Source of the DNA: Bacillota bacterium
GTDB lineage: Bacteria; Bacillota; Sulfobacillia; Sulfobacillales; Sulfobacillaceae
Direction of reading: 5' to 3'
Assembly: GCA_021792935.1 (NCBI GenBank)
Contig: JAJYTS010000010.1
Coordinates: 1-35,015 of the forward strand
Length of the DNA stretch: 35,015 nucleotides
The translations under genes were made by a program, and so were the position numbers. The notes beneath the pieces were generated by a model. It was given only the letters and a program-made list of their open reading frames with translations, searched no databases and was not told the DNA's origin. Below are positions 25,545 through 32,542 of this stretch, in pieces. Positions within the stretch are counted from its first letter, which is position 1; every line of letters begins with the position of its first letter.

Positions 25545-26402
25545 ATGCTACCCAATTTTCTCATTATTGGAGCCCCTCGCTCCGGAACCACTCACCTGTA
25601 CCAGGGACTGCGCCAACATCCACAGGTATTTATGAGCGATTTTAAAGAGCCTATGTACTTCGCTTGTGACAACGAGAGAGCCTGGCCCGGATCTATCTGC
25701 GAAAAAAAAGCGTATGAAGAGCTTTTCCAGGGACGCGAGCAGTATCGGGCCCGGGGGGAGGCCTCAACCTTATATTTGTACAGCGAATTGGCGGCCCAAC
25801 GCATTTTCCGCGAAATTCCTCATGCGCGACTAATTGCTATTCTCCGCAATCCCGTCGCTCGAGCCTTTTCCCAGTATACCTTTCAGCGCTTCCTCAACAC
25901 CGAGCCCTTAGACACATTTGAAGCGGCACTGGCGGCTGAAGCGGAGCGGCAGCGGGCACTGGCATCGCCCTTTCTTTTTTATCGCCAGGTAGGACTGTAT
26001 GGCGAACAAATTTCCCGTTACTTGGCCGCGTTTCCTAAAAGCCAACTGCTTTTTCTGCTGCAGGACGATTTGGATACTAATCCTCACCAAGTGTTTCAAC
26101 GCCTTTTTTCTTTTATAGGGGTCAACCCTGATTTTCAACCGGACTTGCGCTACCGCACCAATGCCTCCGGGGTGCCTCAGCACCGCACCCTTTTCAATCT
26201 GATTAAATCAACCGGCCGCGCCGTCAAACGATTTTTACCCGAACACATGGCCACGCGCCTGAGCGGACAGGCTCACCAGGCATTGCTGGCAAGGCCGTCC
26301 ATGAGGGACGACACCCGCCAGCAACTTCTACGGTTCTTCCACCAGGACATGCTGCGCACCCAAGAATTAACCGGCTACGATTTGTCTCACTGGCTCAGTT
26401 AA
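25545..26402 (+). CDS. PAPS-dependent sulfotransferase family protein
   Basis: Transfers a sulfuryl group from PAPS to an acceptor such as a carbohydrate, protein tyrosine or lipid. The 285-residue protein shows the 5'-phosphosulfate-binding loop GAPRSGTTHL at residues 9-18. The 3'-phosphate motif RNPVARAFSQY lies at residues 101-111. The start is ATG 25545 with AGGAG nine bases upstream; the open frame extends to 25311 without a ribosome site. It diverges from the enzyme predicted to make its cosubstrate. The acceptor is unknown; heparan-type or Stf0-like substrates are conceivable. Confidence 0.86.
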   Translation: MLPNFLIIGAPRSGTTHLYQGLRQHPQVFMSDFKEPMYFACDNERAWPGSICEKKAYEELFQGREQYRARGEASTLYLYSELAAQRIFREIPHARLIAILRNPVARAFSQYTFQRFLNTEPLDTFEAALAAEAERQRALASPFLFYRQVGLYGEQISRYLAAFPKSQLLFLLQDDLDTNPHQVFQRLFSFIGVNPDFQPDLRYRTNASGVPQHRTLFNLIKSTGRAVKRFLPEHMATRLSGQAHQALLARPSMRDDTRQQLLRFFHQDMLRTQELTGYDLSHWLS

Positions 26403-26409
26403 CGGAGTC

Positions 26410-26444
26410 AAAAAAAAGAGACCGGGAGTACCCGCGGTCTCTTG
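26410..26444 (-). terminator. Intrinsic terminator of the clpX transcript
   Basis: On the minus strand AAGAGACC pairs with GGTCTCTT, with an inner GGG/CCC pair, and then runs into eight Ts. It lies 18 bases after the clpX stop. On the plus strand there is no T-run, so it is not an efficient terminator for the sulfotransferase. Confidence 0.88.
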
Positions 26445-26462
26445 CGTGAGAATGTTACGCTC

Positions 26463-27740
26463 TTAAGCGGTTTCCTCTTTTTGCTTTTTACTACGCGGCT
26501 TGCTGCCCTGGGTGGTAACCAGCAAGGGATCCTCATGGTTTTCCACCACTTCGCGGGTGATAATGCACTTGGCGATGTCGGTGCGAGCTGGCATCTCGTA
26601 CATCACGTCCAACATGATGTCTTCGATAATGGCGCGCAATGCCCGGGCCCCGGTATTGCGCCGCATGGCCTCGCGTGAAACCGCCCTCACCGCTTCATCC
26701 TTAAACTCTAGTTCCACACTGTCCATTTGCAACATCTTCTGATATTGCTTCACCAGGGCGTTTCGGGGTTCCGTCAAAATCTTCACTAAGGCTTCCTCGT
26801 CCAAGGCGTCAAGGGTGACCACCACCGGCAACCGACCAACAAATTCGGGAATGAGCCCGAACTTGAGCAAATCGTCCGGCATAATCTTGGCCAGTATATC
26901 CCCGATTCTGACCTCGTCCTTGCTTTCGATCTCGGCGTTGAACCCGAGCCCCTTTTTTCCAATGCGGCCTTTGATAATCTTGTCAATGCCGTCAAACGCT
27001 CCGCCAACAATGAAGAGAATGTTGGTGGTGTCAATTTGGATAAACTCCTGATGAGGATGCTTGCGGCCGCCTTGAGGCGGAACCGAGGCGACAGTGCCCT
27101 CCAAGATCTTTAAGAGCGCTTGCTGAACTCCCTCGCCGGATACGTCGCGGGTAATCGAAGGATTCTCGGACTTGCGCGCAATCTTATCCACCTCGTCAAT
27201 GTAGACAATGCCCTTTTCAGCCTTCTCCACATCGTAATCGGCGGCTTGGATGAGCTTTAAGAGAATGTTCTCAACGTCCTCACCCACGTAACCAGCCTCG
27301 GTCAAGGAGGTAGCATCGGCAATGGCAAACGGCACATTCAAGATTTTAGCCAGCGTTTGGGCTAACAGCGTCTTTCCGGAACCCGTGGGGCCCAACATCA
27401 GAATGTTGGACTTTTGCAGTTCCACGTCATCCACCTTATTGCCCAAGTTAATACGCTTATAGTGGTTGTAGACCGCCACCGAGAGAGTCTTTTTAGCGCG
27501 ATCCTGGCCTACCACGTATTGGTCCAAAATCGACCGGATTTCCGCCGGTTTGGGAATGTCCTTCAACTCAAACTCAACGTCATCGTTAAGCTCTTCCTCG
27601 ATGATCTCCGAGCAGAGCTCTACGCATTCGTCGCAGATGTAGACACCCCCAGGACCGGCAATCAATCGCTTGACTTGGTCCTGATACTTGCCGCAGAATG
27701 AGCACTTTAGCTGACCCTTTTCGTCGGTGAACTTAAACAT
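26463..27740 (-). CDS. clpX: ClpX, ATPase subunit of ClpXP
   Basis: AAA+ unfoldase that feeds substrates to ClpP. The 425-residue protein has the zinc finger with Cys13, Cys16, Cys36 and Cys39. The P-loop GPTGSGKT is at residues 117-124, Walker B is [10 protein letters not shown], and the pore segment contains GYVGEDVE. A sensor-2 helix with GARALR is near the C-terminus. It follows clpP by 48 bases, with a G-rich ribosome site. Confidence 0.97.
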   Translation of the reverse strand: MFKFTDEKGQLKCSFCGKYQDQVKRLIAGPGGVYICDECVELCSEIIEEELNDDVEFELKDIPKPAEIRSILDQYVVGQDRAKKTLSVAVYNHYKRINLGNKVDDVELQKSNILMLGPTGSGKTLLAQTLAKILNVPFAIADATSLTEAGYVGEDVENILLKLIQAADYDVEKAEKGIVYIDEVDKIARKSENPSITRDVSGEGVQQALLKILEGTVASVPPQGGRKHPHQEFIQIDTTNILFIVGGAFDGIDKIIKGRIGKKGLGFNAEIESKDEVRIGDILAKIMPDDLLKFGLIPEFVGRLPVVVTLDALDEEALVKILTEPRNALVKQYQKMLQMDSVELEFKDEAVRAVSREAMRRNTGARALRAIIEDIMLDVMYEMPARTDIAKCIITREVVENHEDPLLVTTQGSKPRSKKQKEETA

Positions 27741-27788
27741 GGTCTGCCCCCCTTATCCGCCTTGCAACCCCGCGAGCCGCTTCATATC

Positions 27789-28403
27789 CTAAGACTCTTC
27801 CGACGGCTTGATGCCAACCCGCGGTTCCAAAACCTCATCAACTAAATGATATGCCTTCGCCTCATCCGCAGTCATCCAATAGTCGCGTTCTGTTTCCTTC
27901 AAGATTTGTTCCAGCGAATGATTAGAATGCTTGCCCAGTATTCTCGCCAAGGCCTCGCGATTACGGATTAGCTCCTTCATCTGGATGTCCAAATCCGTAA
28001 TTTTGCCCCCAATTTGATTAACCCAAGGCTCATGAATCATAATGCGGGCATTCGGCAGCGCATAGCGTTTGCCATCTGCTCCCCCGGCCAGCAAAACCGC
28101 TCCCATACTAGCCGCCAATCCCACACAAATAGTCGAGACGTCCGGCTTAATGTGCTGCATGGTATCATATATGGCCATGCCCGCCGTCACCGAACCTCCC
28201 GGCGAGTTAACATATAAATTGATGTCCCGATCTGGATCATCGCTTTCCAGAAATAGCAGTTGCGCCACTACCAGATTGGCTACGTCATCATCCACGGCAT
28301 TACCGAGGAAAATAATCCGCTCCTTCAAAAGGCGCGAGTATATATCGTATGATCGTTCGCCCCGATTGGTTTGCTCAACCACCATTGGCACCAAATAACT
28401 CAT
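27789..28403 (-). CDS. clpP: ClpP, ATP-dependent Clp protease proteolytic subunit
   Basis: Tetradecameric serine protease working with ClpX or ClpC. The 204-residue protein (from [11 protein letters not shown]) carries catalytic Ser99 in AASMGA and His124 in MIHEPW, and an Asp in TERDYW completes the triad. ATG 28403 has GGGAGG eight bases upstream; the frame extends six codons further without need. It follows tig by 18 bases. Confidence 0.97.
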   Translation of the reverse strand: MSYLVPMVVEQTNRGERSYDIYSRLLKERIIFLGNAVDDDVANLVVAQLLFLESDDPDRDINLYVNSPGGSVTAGMAIYDTMQHIKPDVSTICVGLAASMGAVLLAGGADGKRYALPNARIMIHEPWVNQIGGKITDLDIQMKELIRNREALARILGKHSNHSLEQILKETERDYWMTADEAKAYHLVDEVLEPRVGIKPSEES

Positions 28404-28421
28404 AAATTTTCCTCCCACCAA

Positions 28422-29744
28422 TTACCCCTGCTCATCCTCTTGCGGCGGCTGGGCTGAGGCCAAAAAATCGCTCGCCTTCGATATCAAAAGACTGGTTTTG
28501 ATAACGTCCCAATCGCCGTGCTGCTGCAACACCGCAATCATTTGCTCGAGCGGCTGGCGATAGGCCTCGGCCATCGGCCGTACGCTATCGACAAGCTCCT
28601 CATTGGTTACCGTAAAGCCATTTTCACGGGCTACGGCTTCTAAAATCAATTCCTCTTTAACCCGCTCTTCCGCCTGTGGCCTCATATCTTCATGGAGCTG
28701 ATCAACCGACATTTCCCGGCTCTCTAAATAATCGTCCACGCTGACGCCCATTTGCCTCAGCATATTCTCCAGTTCATGAAGCTGGTTGTGAAGAGCCCGC
28801 TTTACCAGCTCCGATGGTAAGTCAAAGGACAGGCGCTCTTTCAGCTTACCCAAAATCGCGGACTCCCGAACACCGCGTGCCTGCTGCTTCAGACGGTCGC
28901 GCACCCGCTCTTCAACCGCCTCACGCATCTCTTTCTCATTCTCCCAACCCAAGGCTGTCGCCAGATCGTCATCAACAGCCGGGACATCGGGACGCTTAAT
29001 ATCGGTGACAGTGACGTCAAAAATTACCTCTTGACCTTGCAGCGCAACATCAGGATGGCTTTCTGGATAAGTGAGGCGAATCTTTTGAGGTTCCCCCAAT
29101 TTCAAGCCGATTAGCTGAGTTTCTAGACCTTCCACGGCCATTCCCGATCCAATCTCGACGCCATACTCGTCGTCTTCCACAAAGGGTTCGGAATCCTCGC
29201 TATCATCCTCATTATCGGCTAAATAGCCCTTTAACTTCAAGATAACGTGATCACCCATCGAAACCGGATCATCTTCCACGGGCACCAACTGCGCCTGGGT
29301 GCGGGCCAACTTGTCCAGCTCGTGGGAAAAGTCCTCCTCGGTGGCATCCGGGATTGTCAGAGGTTCCCCCAAGAGGTCATCCAGCGATCCAACTTCAATC
29401 ACCGGCTTGGATTCCACTTCAATATCAAATTGAAATGGCTTGTCCTCATCCAACGCCACAATATTAATTTGCGGCTCCCCCACGGGATCAACCGAGGCTT
29501 GCTGCAACGCGTCGCGATAATGACGGTCCACTAGCTGCTGGGCAGCTTCCTGCAATAATACACCCCGTCCCACATATCTTTCAAATATTTTTCGAGGCGC
29601 CTTTCCCCGTCGAAATCCAGGAATGTTGTAGCGGCCTACCACGGACTTAAAGGCCCGGTCGACAGCCTGACTAAAATCACTCGGCTCAATCGTCACCGAA
29701 ACCTTGGCCACCGCGTTTGGCAGCCGTTCCAACGCCACGTCCAC
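28422..29744 (-). CDS. tig: Trigger factor
   Basis: Ribosome-bound peptidyl-prolyl isomerase and chaperone that meets nascent chains. The 440-residue protein has the ribosome-docking signature GFRRGKAPR at residues 43-51. A central FKBP-like PPIase domain follows, from about residue 150, with GDHVILKLKGYLADNEDDSE. A long helical C-terminal arm domain completes it. The insert EDDSEDSEPFVEDDE is unusually acidic. The start is GTG 29744 with GAGGAGG nine bases upstream. It heads the tig-clpP-clpX operon. Confidence 0.96.
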   Translation of the reverse strand: MDVALERLPNAVAKVSVTIEPSDFSQAVDRAFKSVVGRYNIPGFRRGKAPRKIFERYVGRGVLLQEAAQQLVDRHYRDALQQASVDPVGEPQINIVALDEDKPFQFDIEVESKPVIEVGSLDDLLGEPLTIPDATEEDFSHELDKLARTQAQLVPVEDDPVSMGDHVILKLKGYLADNEDDSEDSEPFVEDDEYGVEIGSGMAVEGLETQLIGLKLGEPQKIRLTYPESHPDVALQGQEVIFDVTVTDIKRPDVPAVDDDLATALGWENEKEMREAVEERVRDRLKQQARGVRESAILGKLKERLSFDLPSELVKRALHNQLHELENMLRQMGVSVDDYLESREMSVDQLHEDMRPQAEERVKEELILEAVARENGFTVTNEELVDSVRPMAEAYRQPLEQMIAVLQQHGDWDVIKTSLLISKASDFLASAQPPQEDEQG

Positions 29745-29783
29745 TTGCCAATTCCTCCTCTGGTCCCCTTAAAAAATCAACCC

Positions 29784-29812
29784 ATTATATCATGGGTCAT
29801 TTATAGGGCCAA
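29784..29812 (-). promoter_or_regulatory. Extended -10 promoter of the tig-clpP-clpX operon
   Basis: On the minus strand TTGGCC is followed after 17 bases by TATAAT, preceded by TG one base upstream (extended -10). The start of transcription would be about 29777, near the tig start codon. Confidence 0.72.
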
Positions 29813-29815
29813 CAA

Positions 29816-29845
29816 TAACAAAAACCGAGGCGCGAAACCGCCTCG
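29816..29845 (-). terminator. Terminator of the tRNA cluster
   Basis: On the minus strand CGAGGCG and CGCCTCG pair around a six-base GTTTCG loop, followed by GTTTTTG. It lies just after tRNA-Gly and before the tig promoter. Confidence 0.85.
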
Positions 29846-29853
29846 TAACAAGT

Positions 29854-29928
29854 TGGAGCGGAAGACGGGATTTGAACCCGCGACCCTCGCCTTGGCAAGG
29901 CGATGCTCTACCGCTGAGCTACTTCCGC
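29854..29928 (-). tRNA. tRNA-Gly (anticodon GCC)
   Basis: Seventy-five-base cloverleaf with acceptor stem GCGGAAG/CTTCCGC, T-arm GGTTCAAATCC, an anticodon stem-loop reading CTTGCCAAG, and encoded CCA. It is the last tRNA of the His-Arg-Leu-Gly cluster in transcription order. Confidence 0.96.
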
Positions 29929-29932
29929 GTAA

Positions 29933-30016
29933 TGGTGCGAGGGAAGGGACTTGAACCCTTACGCCTTGCGGCACGAGATCCTAAGTCTCGCATGTCTGCC
30001 ATTCCATCACCCTCGC
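29933..30016 (-). tRNA. tRNA-Leu (anticodon TAG)
   Basis: About 84 bases, acceptor stem GCGAGGG/CCCTCGC, anticodon loop CTTAGGA, the long variable arm of class II tRNA (TGCCGCAAGGCG), and encoded CCA. It lies four bases before tRNA-Gly. Confidence 0.95.
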
Positions 30017-30017
30017 C

Positions 30018-30093
30018 TGGTGCGCCCGGTAGGATTTGAACCTACGACCTCCGGATTCGAAGTCCGTCACTCTATCCACTGAGCTACGGGCGC
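30018..30093 (-). tRNA. tRNA-Arg (anticodon TCG)
   Basis: Seventy-six bases with acceptor stem GCGCCCG/CGGGCGC, anticodon loop CTTCGAA, T-loop GGTTCAAATCC and encoded CCA. It lies one base before tRNA-Leu, implying a common precursor. Confidence 0.95.
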
Positions 30094-30101
30094 AGAGACA
30101 A

Positions 30102-30121
30102 AATCCCCGGTATCCCGGGGC
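30102..30121 (-). terminator. Hairpin between tRNA-His and tRNA-Arg
   Basis: CCCCGG and CCGGGG pair around a four-base loop, followed on the minus strand by ATTTTG. The T-run is short, so it may act as a weak terminator or a processing site inside the tRNA cluster. Confidence 0.4.
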
Positions 30122-30130
30122 AAAATTAAT

Positions 30131-30208
30131 TGGGGTGAATGAGGGGACTTGAACCCCCGACCCCCAGGGCCACAACCTGGTGCTCTAACCAACTGAGCTA
30201 CATCCACC
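30131..30208 (-). tRNA. tRNA-His (anticodon GTG)
   Basis: Cloverleaf with acceptor GTGGATG/CATTCAC, anticodon loop TTGTGGC, and the encoded G-1 opposite C73 typical of tRNA-His. CCA is encoded. It is the first tRNA of the cluster, downstream of the promoter at 30247-30275. Confidence 0.95.
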
Positions 30209-30246
30209 ACATCTCTTCAACCAAATGGCTCAAAGAAACGCAATTC

Positions 30247-30275
30247 AATATACCACGCGGCAGGTAAAAATGCAA
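30247..30275 (-). promoter_or_regulatory. Sigma-A promoter of the tRNA cluster
   Basis: On the minus strand TTGCAT and TATATT are separated by 17 bases. The expected start is about 30240, roughly 32 bases upstream of tRNA-His. Confidence 0.75.
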
Positions 30276-30355
30276 TGACATCAAAGGGTCGCGGACGCTG
30301 ACGGCGTTGCCCGCCCTATCACACGCTAAACGACAAAACCGCAACGGCGAATCCC

Positions 30356-30484
30356 ATCATGAGACAAATGACCTCATGATAAAGTAAAATGATGATAGTT
30401 GAAAATGACGAACGGGCATCATTAAGATGATGGCGAGTTTAGCGCCACCAGTCCGCGGCTATTAAAGGCTGAGGAGTCCTGGTG
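30356..30484 (+). promoter_or_regulatory. Structured leader/operator region of the CLC gene
   Basis: A series of inverted repeats precedes the CLC gene. ATCATGAG-N9-CTCATGAT lies at 30356-30380, CATCAT-TAAG-ATGATG at 30417-30432, GGCG-N7-CGCC at 30432-30446, and CACCAG...CTGGTG at 30446-30484. The last is followed by a T-rich tract just before the start codon, like an attenuator. No known riboswitch was confidently recognised. The first repeat may be a regulator site instead. Confidence 0.45.
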
Positions 30485-30501
30485 TCTTTTATCGTTTTAG
30501 C

Positions 30502-31890
30502 ATGGCGAGATCTGAAGGAGCTGGGCTGGCAATAATGATTCGCAAAATTTGGGAACCAATTTTTATGGGGAGGCAACTGGCCCTGTGGTTAGGGTTGGGC
30601 AGTCTGACGGGGGCGTTGGTCGGCGTAGTTGTCACCTACTTTTTAAAATTACTGTTTTGGTCCATCGGGCAAACCGCGCACTGGCCATTTTGGATGATTG
30701 CGGTGGCACTCCCCCTGGGAGGGCTGGTTACCGGACTTCTTATTCATTATGGGGCGCCTCGCGCGGCTGGTCACGGAACCGAGGCGGTCATTCGTTCGGT
30801 CCACCGGGATAAGGGGAGCATCCCCTGGAAAGTGGCCCCTATTAAGGCTCTCGCAACCATTACGACTATCGCGCCCGGCGGATCGGCGGGAAAAGAAGGT
30901 CCCTCCGCCCAAATCGGGGCGGCCGTGGCCTCCGCTCTGGCGGACTTATTTCACTTTACCCCGGAACGACGGCAAAAAATTGTGATATGCGGCATTGGCG
31001 CCGGGTTCGCGGCCGTGTTTGGCACCCCGGTCGCGGGAGCCATTCTGGGCATTGAAGTTCTCGCCGTCGGCGACTTGTGGTACGACATGCTTTTGCCCTC
31101 TTTTGCCGCTTCGGTTATGTCCTATGAAGTCTCCAAAAGATTGGGCCTCAGCTGGTTTTACCCAACCACCAATGTGACCCTGCATTTTACCGTGGGACTG
31201 TTCGCCCGTCTCATAGTGTTTGGCGTGGCAAGCGGCTTAGTCGCCTATTTGCTGGTCTTGCTCATGGACGGCTTTCATAACCTATCGGAAAAGGTGGAGC
31301 GGGCGCGCCATTGGTGGAGGCCGCTGTTCCCCTTTTTCGGCGCCGTCGCTCTAGTCTTGTTGATGCTAATGGTGGGGCGAAGCTATGGCGGTCTGTCCCT
31401 TCCCCTGTTGAACCAGGCGTTGTCCGGTCACTCGGTCCCCATGCTCGCGTTTTGGTGGAAGCTTCTCATGGTGGCAATGACCCTCGGATTCGGCATGAGC
31501 GGTGGTATCGTGACCCCATTATTCGTGGTCGGCGCGACGTTTGGTTCCCTAGTCGCCGCTCCCTTGCATTTGCCCCTAGCGGCGGGTGCCGAGCTGGGAA
31601 TGGTTGCCGTAACGGCGTCAGGCGCTAATGTGCCTATCGCCATGATTATTATGGGAATGGAACTGTTCGGTTCGCGCCTATCGCCCGACTTTCTGATGGT
31701 GGCTATCCCCGCCTTTATTATTATTGGCAATCACAGTGTGTATCCCAGCCAACGCGTTCGCTTGCAAAAATCCCCGTGGGTGCCCATCCCAGTGGGCCGC
31801 GCACTGGAAGACGCCGAAGAAGAAAAACTGCCGGCACCTTGGATCCGAAAACATCTCAAGAAGCGTCCTCCACAGCGCGGCGCGTCATAG
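30502..31890 (+). CDS. CLC-family chloride channel / anion antiporter
   Basis: Integral membrane anion channel or H+/anion antiporter of the CLC fold with about ten to twelve helices. The 462-residue protein carries GGSAGKEGPSAQIG around residues 131-144, corresponding to the family's GKEGP filter motif. The other filter region reads AGHGTEAV where chloride-type CLCs have GSGIP, so the selectivity may be unusual. A soluble basic C-terminus follows, with no CBS domains. The start ATG 30502 lacks a ribosome site; ATG 30535 has AAGGAG 14 bases upstream and may be the true start. Confidence 0.88.
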   Translation: MARSEGAGLAIMIRKIWEPIFMGRQLALWLGLGSLTGALVGVVVTYFLKLLFWSIGQTAHWPFWMIAVALPLGGLVTGLLIHYGAPRAAGHGTEAVIRSVHRDKGSIPWKVAPIKALATITTIAPGGSAGKEGPSAQIGAAVASALADLFHFTPERRQKIVICGIGAGFAAVFGTPVAGAILGIEVLAVGDLWYDMLLPSFAASVMSYEVSKRLGLSWFYPTTNVTLHFTVGLFARLIVFGVASGLVAYLLVLLMDGFHNLSEKVERARHWWRPLFPFFGAVALVLLMLMVGRSYGGLSLPLLNQALSGHSVPMLAFWWKLLMVAMTLGFGMSGGIVTPLFVVGATFGSLVAAPLHLPLAAGAELGMVAVTASGANVPIAMIIMGMELFGSRLSPDFLMVAIPAFIIIGNHSVYPSQRVRLQKSPWVPIPVGRALEDAEEEKLPAPWIRKHLKKRPPQRGAS

Positions 31891-32247
31891 CGCTAACACT
31901 AAAAGATTCGCGTGCCTAATACCAACCATTGGCGATGCGGCTTCACCAGCCGAACCGCCTTTTTTCTTGGTTGCCGGAATGCGCGTTTGGTAATATACGG
32001 CTTTACTTCACTGGGTTTGGGACCAAGAGTAAACTCCTCAAGAATATATGTATCCGCCGCGAATACCTTGGGCGGGCAGATCAATTGGCATCGAACGGCC
32101 AGGCAGGTTGCCCGGCTACATTCCAGCCGGGACCTGCTTTCGTGCCCAGAGCGCAACCCGACCATTCCTTAGGGGCTCTGGGACCCATTAGCGATTCATG
32201 ATGACGGCCAACGGGGCGGAATAGCGCTTGCGCCCGCGTTCAACCCG
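31891..32247. other. Intergenic region after the CLC gene
   Basis: 357 bases without a gene I can support. An 88-residue frame on the minus strand (31899-32165) has a GTCGGG-type start, basic C-terminal part and no recognisable family or ribosome site. No repeats or tRNA seen. Confidence 0.5.
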
Positions 32248-32406
32248 TTACCCTAAGTATTTTCCCGGATCTTTATCAAACGCGGTTTTGCACCCGGGAG
32301 CACAGAAGAAATACTCCTGTCCGCCATAAGCGGAACGCGGCGTGGCCTCCGTAACCCGCACCTTCATGTGGCACACCGGGTCAATAACCTGGCTGGCATG
32401 CTCCAT
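32248..32406 (-). CDS. Small YHS-domain protein, 52 aa
   Basis: A free-standing YHS domain, a small treble-clef-like metal-binding module found in copper and heavy-metal proteins. The sequence runs from DPVCHMKV, through YFFCAPGC, to DPGKYLG, matching YHS spacing with Cys12, Cys35 and Cys39 as likely metal ligands. The start is ATG 32406, nine bases after GGGAGG. It is on the same strand as and downstream of the copper ATPase whose tail holds three related domains, so it may be a soluble metal chaperone or a detached copy. The gene is shorter than usual annotation cutoffs. Confidence 0.82.
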   Translation of the reverse strand: MEHASQVIDPVCHMKVRVTEATPRSAYGGQEYFFCAPGCKTAFDKDPGKYLG

Positions 32407-32542
32407 CGTCATCATCCTCCCTTTGTATCATGTTGCGCCCGGACAACACATCAACCGGTGGGCCAACTTCACGTCCGTCGCCCGGGCGCTCCGGGCTAAT
32501 AGGGACTATCCTGGCGCGTAAATACTGCCGGATGGGAAAATT

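Noticed and set aside
29745-29954. Plus-strand ORF reading through the tRNA-Gly region
   Set aside because: Its middle is the antisense of tRNA-Gly, a well-known source of spurious proteins; there is no ribosome site.
29981-30175. Minus-strand ORF across tRNA-Leu/Arg/His
   Set aside because: It consists of translated tRNA sequence and has no independent start signals.
31899-32165. 88-aa minus-strand ORF in the gap after the CLC gene
   Set aside because: No family resemblance, no ribosome site, and an overlapping plus-strand frame of similar length; it cannot be told from chance.
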